Positions 1-5,491 of a DNA stretch of 6,371 nt are shown here, piece after piece; the first letter of the stretch is position 1; each line of letters starts with the position of its first letter. The stretch is from assembly GCA_028285285.1 (NCBI GenBank), contig JANQPW010000801.1, forward strand, positions 1 to 6,371, in the 5' to 3' direction. The notes beneath the pieces were generated by a model. The model worked only from the letters and a program-made list of their open reading frames with translations. It was not told where the DNA came from and searched no databases. This DNA is from Silvanigrellales bacterium. GTDB taxonomy: Bacteria > Bdellovibrionota_B > Oligoflexia > Silvanigrellales > Silvanigrellaceae. Position numbers and translations under genes: made by a program.

Positions 1-149
1 CCGGTGGAGTGGATCTTCAAGACATAAAATTCGTGTTCAGACCCTGCAATTTGGCACGATTCGATGTCTTCAATAGTGCCCACTCCATGGCAAGGATAAA
101 CTGCTTTTTGTCCAACTCGAAAATCATAGACCTTGATGCTTCCACTCAT
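1..149 (-). CDS. CarD/CdnL-family RNA polymerase-binding transcription regulator, N-terminal part (runs off window)
   Basis: Only the first 49 codons are present; the gene continues beyond base 1. The visible protein has the family signature in order: VGQKAVYPCHGVGTIEDIE at residues 12-30, then IAGSEHEFYVLKI at 34-46. In known CarD/CdnL proteins this is the Tudor-like RNA-polymerase-interaction domain, which binds the beta subunit and stabilises open promoter complexes, notably at rRNA promoters. The ATG at 147-149 is preceded on the minus strand by GAAGGGG (158-164), a Shine-Dalgarno at 8-base spacing. It is divergent from the HD-domain gene across a 326-base gap. The same domain occurs at the front of larger proteins (for example in Mfd/TRCF), and the missing C-terminal part prevents ruling this out, although a domain beginning right after the start codon fits stand-alone CarD/CdnL. 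Family assignment is strong; CarD versus CdnL subtype cannot be decided. Confidence 0.9.
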   Translation of the reverse strand, partial: MSGSIKVYDFRVGQKAVYPCHGVGTIEDIESCQIAGSEHEFYVLKIHST

Positions 150-170
150 AGAACGCGCCCCTTCATGCGT

Positions 171-189
171 GTGCGGCGCGAAGCCGCAC
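171..189 (-). promoter_or_regulatory. GC-rich hairpin in the presumed 5' leader of the carD-like gene
   Basis: GTGCGGC (171-177) and GCCGCAC (183-189) are perfect inverted arms of 7 bp around the 5-base loop GCGAA. The structure ends 21 bases before the carD start codon and 6 bases before its Shine-Dalgarno (158-164). Neither strand has a T-tract next to it, so it does not look like an intrinsic terminator. It could be a leader RNA structure or a protein-binding dyad; the sequence alone cannot decide. Confidence 0.45.
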
Positions 190-463
190 GTGTCTCTGAA
201 AGTGAGGCTTTGAACAGGGTCTCCCGTCCCAGATTTGTTCCAAAGCCTTCACAAATCTATTTGCTATCTGCAGACAGACTGCCCACCATACATTAAAAAA
301 TGCCACTAAATCAAGCACGAATGTGCTGTGGTTAAGGAAATCTAAATGCCCTCGATCTTTAGTCTATCTCACCACCTCCTCTCCTGAAACAGCTCTCTCT
401 CATAGGTTTGCTAAAAAAACTTGCAAATCGCTCCCCGTGTGAGACACCGAGAGCGAGAAACGT

Positions 464-469
464 AGGGGG
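464..469 (+). promoter_or_regulatory. Ribosome binding site deciding the GTG start of the HD-domain gene
   Basis: AGGGGG lies 6 bases before the GTG at 476. It supports this GTG over the in-frame ATG at 494, which has no comparable purine stretch at the right distance. Confidence 0.65.
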
Positions 470-475
470 CGCAGT

Positions 476-2035
476 GTGGAGACCACGATCCGAATGCCAG
501 GAAATCTCAATTATGTCGGAAAAGTAAGATGTCCTCTCTACGACACGATTCCTTTCACCGCCGCTGAAAGAACGGTCTTTGAATTCCCCGAAGTGCAACG
601 GATGCGTCGTTTGCGGCAAACAGCGTTCACTCACTATGTTTTCCCTGCGGCCACGCACACCCGATTTGAGCACTCGCTCGGCGTGATGCACATGGCTGGT
701 ATCTTTCTGACAACTTTGGTACGCAACCAGAGTCGTGCCATTGAAAAGTCAAAAGGAAGCCCCTCCTCTAGCTTTTCTGGCTCTCTCAACGACACCAAAA
801 CCGAAGAAGTGCTCGATCTCCTTCGCAATGATGCCTCTGTTTCCCAGACGCTGCGTTTTGCCGGTTTGCTGCACGACGTGGGTCATGCTCCCTTTAGTCA
901 TAGTGGTGAGCTGTTTATGCCCACGTGGGAGCAGGTGCGAGAGGGGTTTGCCCAATTGGATCTCCCTCAGTGGCTCCACGATACCTTTTCTGTCAAGTTG
1001 CGAAGGGTTGAACAAAAACGCCCTGGTGCCATGCACCAGCGTGTGCGGCATGAGTTTTACTCTCTGTTGCTGATCGAGCGAGTGTTTCGTCAAACCTCGG
1101 GAGATTGCCTCGGACCCGAAATGGGGCAAGATGTCTGTTCTCTGCTGGATCTCGATGTGCCTGTGAGAGAAGGTTCACCTGTTGCCATACCTGGACTGCG
1201 CACACTGCTTTCAGAAATCATCAGCGGTGAAATTGATGTGGACCGTATGGATTACCTTCGCCGTGATGCGGAACACTGTGGGGTGGTTTATGGTCTTTTT
1301 GATGCCGGTCGCATTCTAGATGCTGCTTTTTTCTATCGAAATGAAGACACTCGCCAGCTCCACCTCGCTCTGCACAAGAGTGGACTTGCCGCTTATGAGG
1401 ACTTTCTTCGCGCGCGCATGTCGATGTACCAACAAGTCTATTTCCACAAAACGGGAACAGCCTGTGAGGCCATGCTTTCTGCCTTTCGACGTCAAGTGCC
1501 AGGCTTTAGCCTCCCTCTCGATCCAAGTGATTACTTGCGATTTGACGATCACTCTTTCAGCTATGAAATTCGGGCGGCAAAAGACTCTCTCGTTGCCTCC
1601 AGTTCAGCAGCTGAGGTTGAGGGCGCTATCCAGCTTTTGGATGACCTCATCAAAGATCGTCGACTTTGGAAGCGTGTGTACGAAGAGAGTCACATGCGAA
1701 CCAGTGTGTCGCAGACGCCCTCTCTCACAACTGCGGTTTGCCGGTTGCTGAAGCGAGAAGGGGTGCGCTGCGAAATGATTGAAAGCGAAACGAGCTTGAG
1801 TCGATTTTCTCCCAAAGGTCGTTCTCGCGAGCAAAATGTGAACACGCTGCGGGTGCTTGTGAAGAGCGTTCGGGGTGGGCTCTCTCTTGAGGCATTGGAA
1901 GACCACAGCCGCTTAATCAACAGCCTCGATGAGGAGCGGGTTTTGAAGAGGGTGTTCGTGGAGTGCCGTGACAGAGTTGAGATTGAAAGTCTTGAGCGGC
2001 GCCTTTCGGAAGATCTCGTTCACCCCGAAGGGTAA
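476..2035 (+). CDS. HD-domain phosphohydrolase, SAMHD1/dGTPase-like (COG1078 type)
   Basis: A 519-residue soluble protein with all signatures of the HD phosphohydrolase group that includes SAMHD1 and bacterial YwfO/EF1143-like dNTP triphosphohydrolases. HTRFEHSLGV is at 61-70 (metal-ligand His66), LLHDVGHAPFSH at 131-142 (HD pair His133-Asp134, plus His137), HEFYSLLL at 192-199, and EIDVDRMDYLRRD at 252-264 (Asp256 is the expected last metal ligand). These predict metal-dependent hydrolysis of a phosphoester, probably a deoxynucleoside triphosphate, in the cytoplasm; the exact substrate is inference. A Ser-rich stretch around 91-105 separates the first His from the HD pair. The region after about 300 carries no motif I recognise, and the protein seems longer than many relatives. 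The start is GTG with AGGGGG 6 bases upstream. The stop lies four bases before the preferred cobS start, indicating co-transcription and probable translational coupling. Confidence 0.9.
   Translation: METTIRMPGNLNYVGKVRCPLYDTIPFTAAERTVFEFPEVQRMRRLRQTAFTHYVFPAATHTRFEHSLGVMHMAGIFLTTLVRNQSRAIEKSKGSPSSSFSGSLNDTKTEEVLDLLRNDASVSQTLRFAGLLHDVGHAPFSHSGELFMPTWEQVREGFAQLDLPQWLHDTFSVKLRRVEQKRPGAMHQRVRHEFYSLLLIERVFRQTSGDCLGPEMGQDVCSLLDLDVPVREGSPVAIPGLRTLLSEIISGEIDVDRMDYLRRDAEHCGVVYGLFDAGRILDAAFFYRNEDTRQLHLALHKSGLAAYEDFLRARMSMYQQVYFHKTGTACEAMLSAFRRQVPGFSLPLDPSDYLRFDDHSFSYEIRAAKDSLVASSSAAEVEGAIQLLDDLIKDRRLWKRVYEESHMRTSVSQTPSLTTAVCRLLKREGVRCEMIESETSLSRFSPKGRSREQNVNTLRVLVKSVRGGLSLEALEDHSRLINSLDEERVLKRVFVECRDRVEIESLERRLSEDLVHPEG
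2028..2032 (+). promoter_or_regulatory. Ribosome binding site of cobS, inside the end of the HD-domain gene
   Basis: AAGGG sits in the last codons of the upstream gene, 7 bases before the GTG at 2040. It is the main reason for placing the cobS start there rather than at the in-frame GTG at 1968, which would create a 68-base overlap and an N-terminal extension atypical of the family. Confidence 0.6.
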
Positions 2036-2039
2036 GCTT

Positions 2040-2834
2040 GTGCACGGAAGCAGTCTTTGGGAATCAATGCTTGGTTTGGCCCGCTCCGGGTGGTCGTTTT
2101 ATTTTAGGCTGCCAAACACTCACAATGAGCCCTTTTTGCCCGCAGGAATATACCTCGGTCCGCTTTTCCAGGGAGCTGTTTTTTCGTTTTTTGCCTGCAT
2201 CTTCCTTTTTTTCGAGAGCTTCCTGGGTTTGGGAAATGGCACTGGTACTTCGGTTTTTTTGGCTTGGCTTGGTCTTGCAATACTCACCGGGTTTTTCCAC
2301 GAAGACGGACTGGCCGACACGGCAGATGGTTTAGGAGTCCCGTTGTTCGACCGCAGTGAATCTCGTTTGGAACGTGCGCGCGCGGCCATGAAAGACTCTC
2401 GCTTGGGATCGTACGGAGTTTGCGCCTTGGCTGTGTTGTGGATTTCCCGATACCATGGTGCTGTGGTTTCCGAGCTCCCTTTGGTGCAGTTGACCGGCAT
2501 TGTCTTGGTTTCTCGTGCGGCAGGGCTGGTTTTAGCCACACGGCTGATGCAGAAGGGAGTTGCAGGGGCCCAACCTCAGCCGGGCCTTGCCCACCACTCC
2601 CTCAACGACGTGCCTCAGCGGGAGAGAAACAGGTGGTGTTTGCTGCTGGTTGCCTTCTGCGCCGTGTGGGGCCTTCTGTTTTTTGATCTGAAAGAAACCT
2701 TTGTGACTCTGTTTGTGGTCTTGGTGGTGGGTCTGCTCTTGGCTCGAATTGGTGAGCGCAACGGTAAAATTTGTGGAGACACAATTGGTGCTTCAATATG
2801 TGCCACAGAATTGCTTTTAATTCTGTTTTTCTAG
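2040..2834 (+). CDS. cobS: Adenosylcobinamide-GDP ribazoletransferase (cobalamin synthase) CobS
   Basis: This integral membrane enzyme joins adenosylcobinamide-GDP with alpha-ribazole (or its phosphate) to give adenosylcobalamin (phosphate) and GMP, the final assembly step of the nucleotide loop. With the GTG start at 2040 the protein has 264 residues, close to the usual length of about 250. Motifs: HEDGLADTADG at 87-97 (acidic metal-binding signature), MKDSRLGSYG at 117-126, and GKICGDTIGA at 242-251 followed by a conserved Glu. Hydrophobic segments lie near 37-64, 70-86, 146-166, 199-215 and 221-238, with a hydrophobic C-terminus. The loop between the first two motifs is about six residues longer than in typical members. 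An ATG at 2067 is a further start possibility but would trim the conserved N-terminal region. No other cobalamin gene is visible, so the rest of the pathway must be elsewhere or the cell salvages corrinoids. It lies four bases after the HD-domain gene. Confidence 0.93.
   Translation: MHGSSLWESMLGLARSGWSFYFRLPNTHNEPFLPAGIYLGPLFQGAVFSFFACIFLFFESFLGLGNGTGTSVFLAWLGLAILTGFFHEDGLADTADGLGVPLFDRSESRLERARAAMKDSRLGSYGVCALAVLWISRYHGAVVSELPLVQLTGIVLVSRAAGLVLATRLMQKGVAGAQPQPGLAHHSLNDVPQRERNRWCLLLVAFCAVWGLLFFDLKETFVTLFVVLVVGLLLARIGERNGKICGDTIGASICATELLLILFF
2805..2830 (+). terminator. Weak intrinsic terminator embedded in the end of cobS
   Basis: ACAGAATT (2805-2812) pairs perfectly with AATTCTGT (2819-2826) around the 6-base loop GCTTTT and runs directly into a T-tract (2826-2830). 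The geometry is that of a rho-independent terminator. The stem has only two G-C pairs, so it would be weak and possibly leaky. It ends just before the cobS stop codon (2832-2834), which places the end of the HD-cobS unit here. Confidence 0.45.
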
Positions 2835-2853
2835 AGATTTATAGATTACGGGT

Positions 2854-2880
2854 TTAAGTTTATCAAAGTCGCGCCGAACC
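2854..2880 (+). promoter_or_regulatory. Candidate sigma-28 (FliA)-like promoter for the response regulator
   Basis: TTAAGTTT (2854-2861) matches the enterobacterial FliA -35 consensus TAAAGTTT at 7 of 8 bases. After exactly 11 bases comes GCCGAACC (2873-2880), which matches the first five bases of the -10 consensus GCCGATAA. Transcription would start near 2887, leaving a short leader with the GGAGGT ribosome site at 2894-2899. The match is incomplete in the -10 element and the consensus is borrowed from a distant group, so this is a candidate only. Confidence 0.3.
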
Positions 2881-2904
2881 TCTTCTTGAGAATGGAGGTC
2901 GGAC

Positions 2905-3444
2905 ATGGTTGTGCAGATCAGGAACTTCGCGGCAGGGATGTCAGCTCAGGGCACTCGCGAGAACCCTCTCGAAGGCCGGACGGTCGTGGTGATTGATGAT
3001 AGCCGTGTGCAGCGGCGTCGGCTGCGAGAGCTCTATGAGTCGTTGGGGTTTCAGTGTGTTGCCGAGGCCGACAACGGCCTAGATGGCCTAGGTGTGTGTG
3101 AAGCCCACCAGCCCGACCTGGTGTCTCTCGATGTGCTGATGCCCGTGATGCACGGCGTTGAGGCTGTTGGCTATATTCGCGAGGCGGGAACTGCCCGGCA
3201 TGTGGTTTTGGTGTCGGCGCTGAACGACCTCGAAGATGTGGCTAAGTTGCGGCCAAAAGGCTACACGCCAGACGCTATCTTTTCGAAAAAAGACAGCCGA
3301 GAGTCTTTCCGAGAGGTGTTGAGCAACATCTTTTTGGCAGACGCCCTCTCAGAACACGGCGAAGATTCGGCCAGTTCCACCTCCACAGACTCCCCTTTGG
3401 AAGAAAACTCTTCCAAGGGGCCCGCAGAACCAGATGCGTCTTGA
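2905..3444 (+). CDS. Single-domain CheY-like response regulator with acidic/Ser-rich tail
   Basis: A 179-residue protein consisting of one receiver domain (about residues 25-145) and no DNA-binding or enzymatic output domain. Receiver residues are all present: the acidic pair Asp31-Asp32 in VVVIDDSRVQ, the phospho-acceptor Asp76 in SLDVLMPVMHG, the switch residue Ser104 in VLVSALND, and Lys128 in IFSKKD. It should be phosphorylated by a histidine kinase and act through protein contact; no kinase gene is in the window. About 24 residues precede the receiver, and residues 148-179 form a low-complexity Ser/Glu/Asp/Pro tail, probably disordered. The ATG at 2905 has the best ribosome site of the window, GGAGGT at 2894-2899. 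A terminator-like element ends the upstream operon and a sigma-28-like motif precedes it, so it is probably transcribed separately from cobS. A chemotaxis/motility role is possible but rests only on that motif. Confidence 0.9.
   Translation: MVVQIRNFAAGMSAQGTRENPLEGRTVVVIDDSRVQRRRLRELYESLGFQCVAEADNGLDGLGVCEAHQPDLVSLDVLMPVMHGVEAVGYIREAGTARHVVLVSALNDLEDVAKLRPKGYTPDAIFSKKDSRESFREVLSNIFLADALSEHGEDSASSTSTDSPLEENSSKGPAEPDAS
3392..3420 (+). other. Strong hairpin within the tail-coding region of the response regulator gene
   Basis: CCCCTTTGGAAGA (3392-3404) and TCTTCCAAGGGG (3409-3420) form a 12-bp inverted repeat around the 4-base loop AAAC, with one bulged T. It is the longest stem I found in the window. 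There is no T-tract after it, so it does not fit a rho-independent terminator. It lies 22 bases before the stop codon and encodes part of the low-complexity protein tail. Confidence 0.5.
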
Positions 3445-3456
3445 CCCTTGCCATAA

Positions 3457-3466
3457 ATGACGTCAT
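3457..3466 (+). repeat. Perfect 10-bp palindrome ATGACGTCAT between the response regulator and DUF255 genes
   Basis: ATGACGTCAT is its own reverse complement and lies in the 54-base gap, 12 bases after the response-regulator stop codon. Its ATG opens the longer reading frame of the DUF255 gene but has no ribosome site in front. It could be an operator half-way between the genes; a chance palindrome is equally possible. Confidence 0.25.
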
Positions 3467-3485
3467 GTCAGGTATCTCTGAGGTC

Positions 3486-3491
3486 GAGGGG
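3486..3491 (+). promoter_or_regulatory. Ribosome binding site deciding the start of the DUF255 gene
   Basis: GAGGGG lies 7 bases before the ATG at 3499. The upstream in-frame ATG at 3457 has no purine-rich site before it, so 3499 is preferred. Confidence 0.6.
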
Positions 3492-3498
3492 TGCCAGC

Positions 3499-5379
3499 AT
3501 GTCTTCACAGAAAAACAAACTGAAAACCGAAAAAAGCCTTTTCTTGAGGCTCCACAGCCAGCAGGCCATTGCCTGGCAAACATGGTCGCGCTTGGCTTTT
3601 GATCGTGCTCGTGAACTCGAGCGGCCGGTTTTGCTTGTGATTGGGCATGCGAGCTGCCATTGGTGCGAAGCCATGAGAACAGACTCCTTTGAAGAGGCCA
3701 CAACCGCTGGGGTGATCAACGAGCGATTCGTTCCTATTTTGGTTGATCGAGATGAGCGCCCCGACGTGAACGCGATCTATATGGATGCGGTTCAAATGAT
3801 GACGAGGCAAAGTGGCTGGCCACTTGTGGTGTTTCTCACTCCAGATCAAGAGCCATTTTTGGGTGGCTGTTACTTTTCGGCGGTAGCCAGAAATGGACAA
3901 CCCAGTCTCCTCCAAATGCTCGTGGCTGCTTCCATCGCCTATCGAAATGAGAAAGAAAAAGTCTTGGAACGCTCTCAGCGAGTGTTTCAATACTTGTCGG
4001 CCAGGGGGCGAGACTTCAATCTTCGAAACTTACCCCTCGCAAAATCTGCGGATGAGCGAGAGCCACAAGACGCGCTAGAATTCTTGAAAGACGTGGCTTC
4101 GGCGAATGTGTTGACACTTTTGGGAAGCGCAGATCATCAGTGGGGCGGCTTTGAAGGCCCCGTTAAGATGGTTGCATTACCACGGCTTTTTGCGTTGCAA
4201 AAATCGGAATTGCCAGCTGCAAAGAAACATCTGAACCTGAGCCTCAGGAACCTTATTGCAGGAGCGATTTTTGATCCCGTTGAAGGGGGTTTGTTTCGGC
4301 AAAGCCGAGATGCCACTTGGAATGTTCCTCGTTTTGAAAAGTTGCTTTCAGACAACGCGGCTCTTTTGGAATTGTTGGGTGTTCAGGCGGCCCGAGAACA
4401 AGAGGGTGACTTTTTTACCCGGGCCTTTTCGCAGACCTTTGACTATTTACAGGAGGGGTTGTTTGACTCCCACCGTGGTGTGTACATGAGTGCCGAGTGC
4501 GCCGACAGCCCTTCTTCAGACGATCAAGAACTCTCTGATGGAGTGTACTACCGAGTTCGGAAGGCAGATCTGGATGCTGCCTTTGCAAACGATCCCGCTT
4601 TGCTGCGATTTGCTCAGCTTTATTTTCACATGACTCCTCAATTCTGTTTGAAAGATGAGCCTGAAACTTGGATCTTGCGCAGGCCGGTCAACGACACTGA
4701 TTTTTGCCAACGTTGTGGTTATTCGCTTGAGGAAATGACGGAACTGCATGATCGAGCTGTGCAGAAGCTTCGAGAATTGAGACGCAACAGAGAAAGGCCA
4801 TTGCGAGATTCCAAGGCAGTGTTGGCTCACAATTGTCTTGTTGTGCGGGCGTTTCTTATTTCGGGAATGGCACTGGCAGACGAACAGCTTGTTTCGGCAG
4901 GCCTTAGGCTTTTGAACAAGCTGCTGGCAGCATATGTTTCTGCGGGGTCCCTCGCCCACGTGTGGTTTGAAGACGATGCTCGAGCCCAGGGTGTGGCCAA
5001 TGCAGACGATGCGTGCGAACTGGCGGCCGTGCTTCGATTGGCTTGGGAACACACACAAGAAAAAAGCTTTGAACGGGCTTTGGATTTTGTGCTGCAGTGG
5101 ATCCACGAACATCTTGTGGATGATGCGGCGGGCACCCTTTACTACTGCTCGGCTCAATCAGATCTTCCGTTGCGTCCCCTCGTGATTGACGAGGGCACTC
5201 ACGTTTCATGTCAGTCGCGGCTTGTGGAGGCGGTGATGAGCCCATTTCCCCTGGAAAAGAAGCGTGATTCTCTGTTGTTGGGTGCTGCTTTGGGAAGCAC
5301 GGCACTGGTGGCTAAAGAAGTGGCGCAGTCGTGCCCCTATCTTTTGGAACTGGTGAACTCCGCTTCATTTTCGGGCTGA
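3499..5379 (+). CDS. DUF255 / YyaL-SPATA20 family protein with thioredoxin-like N-terminal domain (divergent)
   Basis: A 626-residue protein of the family containing Bacillus YyaL and human SPATA20, whose biochemical role is not established. The N-terminal 160 or so residues are the thioredoxin-like DUF255 domain: NKLKTEKS near the start, SCHWCEAM with a Cys53-x-x-Cys56 pair, VDRDERPDVN at 82-91, SGWPLVVFLTPD at 105-116 and GGCYF at 122-126. The rest resembles the alpha/alpha-barrel, glycosidase-like part: QWGGFEG at 214-220, EGGLFRQSRDATW at 262-274 and PRFEKLLSDNA at 277-287. Several positions depart from consensus: the usual PHFEKML has Arg for His, and the DDKxLxxWNxL block reads DSKAVLAHNCL (437-447). 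A second CxxC, Cys403-Gln-Arg-Cys406, lies where relatives usually have none. There is no signal peptide, so it is probably cytoplasmic. The start at 3499 has GAGGGG upstream and matches the family N-terminus; the frame extends to 3457. It may be co-transcribed with the response regulator 54 bases upstream. Confidence 0.87.
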   Translation: MSSQKNKLKTEKSLFLRLHSQQAIAWQTWSRLAFDRARELERPVLLVIGHASCHWCEAMRTDSFEEATTAGVINERFVPILVDRDERPDVNAIYMDAVQMMTRQSGWPLVVFLTPDQEPFLGGCYFSAVARNGQPSLLQMLVAASIAYRNEKEKVLERSQRVFQYLSARGRDFNLRNLPLAKSADEREPQDALEFLKDVASANVLTLLGSADHQWGGFEGPVKMVALPRLFALQKSELPAAKKHLNLSLRNLIAGAIFDPVEGGLFRQSRDATWNVPRFEKLLSDNAALLELLGVQAAREQEGDFFTRAFSQTFDYLQEGLFDSHRGVYMSAECADSPSSDDQELSDGVYYRVRKADLDAAFANDPALLRFAQLYFHMTPQFCLKDEPETWILRRPVNDTDFCQRCGYSLEEMTELHDRAVQKLRELRRNRERPLRDSKAVLAHNCLVVRAFLISGMALADEQLVSAGLRLLNKLLAAYVSAGSLAHVWFEDDARAQGVANADDACELAAVLRLAWEHTQEKSFERALDFVLQWIHEHLVDDAAGTLYYCSAQSDLPLRPLVIDEGTHVSCQSRLVEAVMSPFPLEKKRDSLLLGAALGSTALVAKEVAQSCPYLLELVNSASFSG

Positions 5380-5411
5380 AGAAAGTGATACCAAGCTTTC
5401 TCAAAACAGAA

Positions 5412-5442
5412 TTGACAGCTTCTCATGAGGTATGATGAGCTG
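5412..5442 (+). promoter_or_regulatory. Imperfect dyad and promoter-like hexamers upstream of the PSRP gene
   Basis: A perfect -35 hexamer TTGACA (5412-5417) and a good -10-like TATGAT (5431-5436) occur here, but only 13 bases apart, well below the usual 16-18. Over them lies an inverted repeat: CAGCTTCTCAT (5416-5426) and ATGATGAGCTG (5432-5442), with 9 of 11 positions paired around GAGGT. This could be a promoter with poor spacing that needs an activator, or an operator. It lies 50 bases before the preferred PSRP start. Confidence 0.3.
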
Positions 5443-5491
5443 AGCGCTCTTCTTTTTGAGGAGTATTGAGTTGATCAGCTGTGAGGCCCTT

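Larger units (their letters stand above)
150..475. other. Divergent intergenic region between carD-like gene and HD-domain gene
   Basis: This 326-base stretch has no credible coding region; open frames crossing it lack family resemblance and ribosome sites. It must hold the promoters of both flanking genes. It contains a 7-bp GC hairpin (171-189, listed separately) and a small hairpin AGCAC-GAAT-GTGCT at 314-327. For the leftward gene a weak sigma-70-like pair can be read on the minus strand: TTGATT (314-309) and TATGGT (290-285), 18 bases apart, giving a leader of about 130 bases that includes the GC hairpin. No convincing -35/-10 pair was found for the rightward gene. Bases 360-380 are pyrimidine-rich on the plus strand. 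Confidence 0.6.

Noticed and set aside
146..166. Six-codon reading frame (MKGRVL) on the minus strand ending in an ATGA overlap with the carD-like start, as a possible leader peptide
   Set aside because: It contains the carD ribosome site itself and has no Shine-Dalgarno of its own in the right place; such short frames arise easily by chance.
9..296. Plus-strand open frame of 95 codons at the left end
   Set aside because: It is antisense to the clearly recognisable CarD-like N-terminus and has no family resemblance or ribosome site.
476..2035. HD-domain protein as an antiviral dNTP-depleting defence gene
   Set aside because: The motifs fit SAMHD1-like dNTPases, but the neighbours are housekeeping genes and there is no mobile or defence context.
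1968..2039. N-terminal extension of CobS from GTG 1968
   Set aside because: It would overlap the HD gene by 68 bases, has no clear ribosome site, and exceeds the usual family N-terminus; GTG 2040 fits better.
4516..5157. Minus-strand open frame of 213 codons
   Set aside because: It lies wholly antisense to conserved DUF255 coding sequence and its translation shows no recognisable motif, so it is a shadow frame.
5372..5404. AGAAAG / CTTTCT inverted repeat just after the DUF255 gene as a terminator
   Set aside because: The stem is only 6 bp with a 10-base loop and no T-tract follows.
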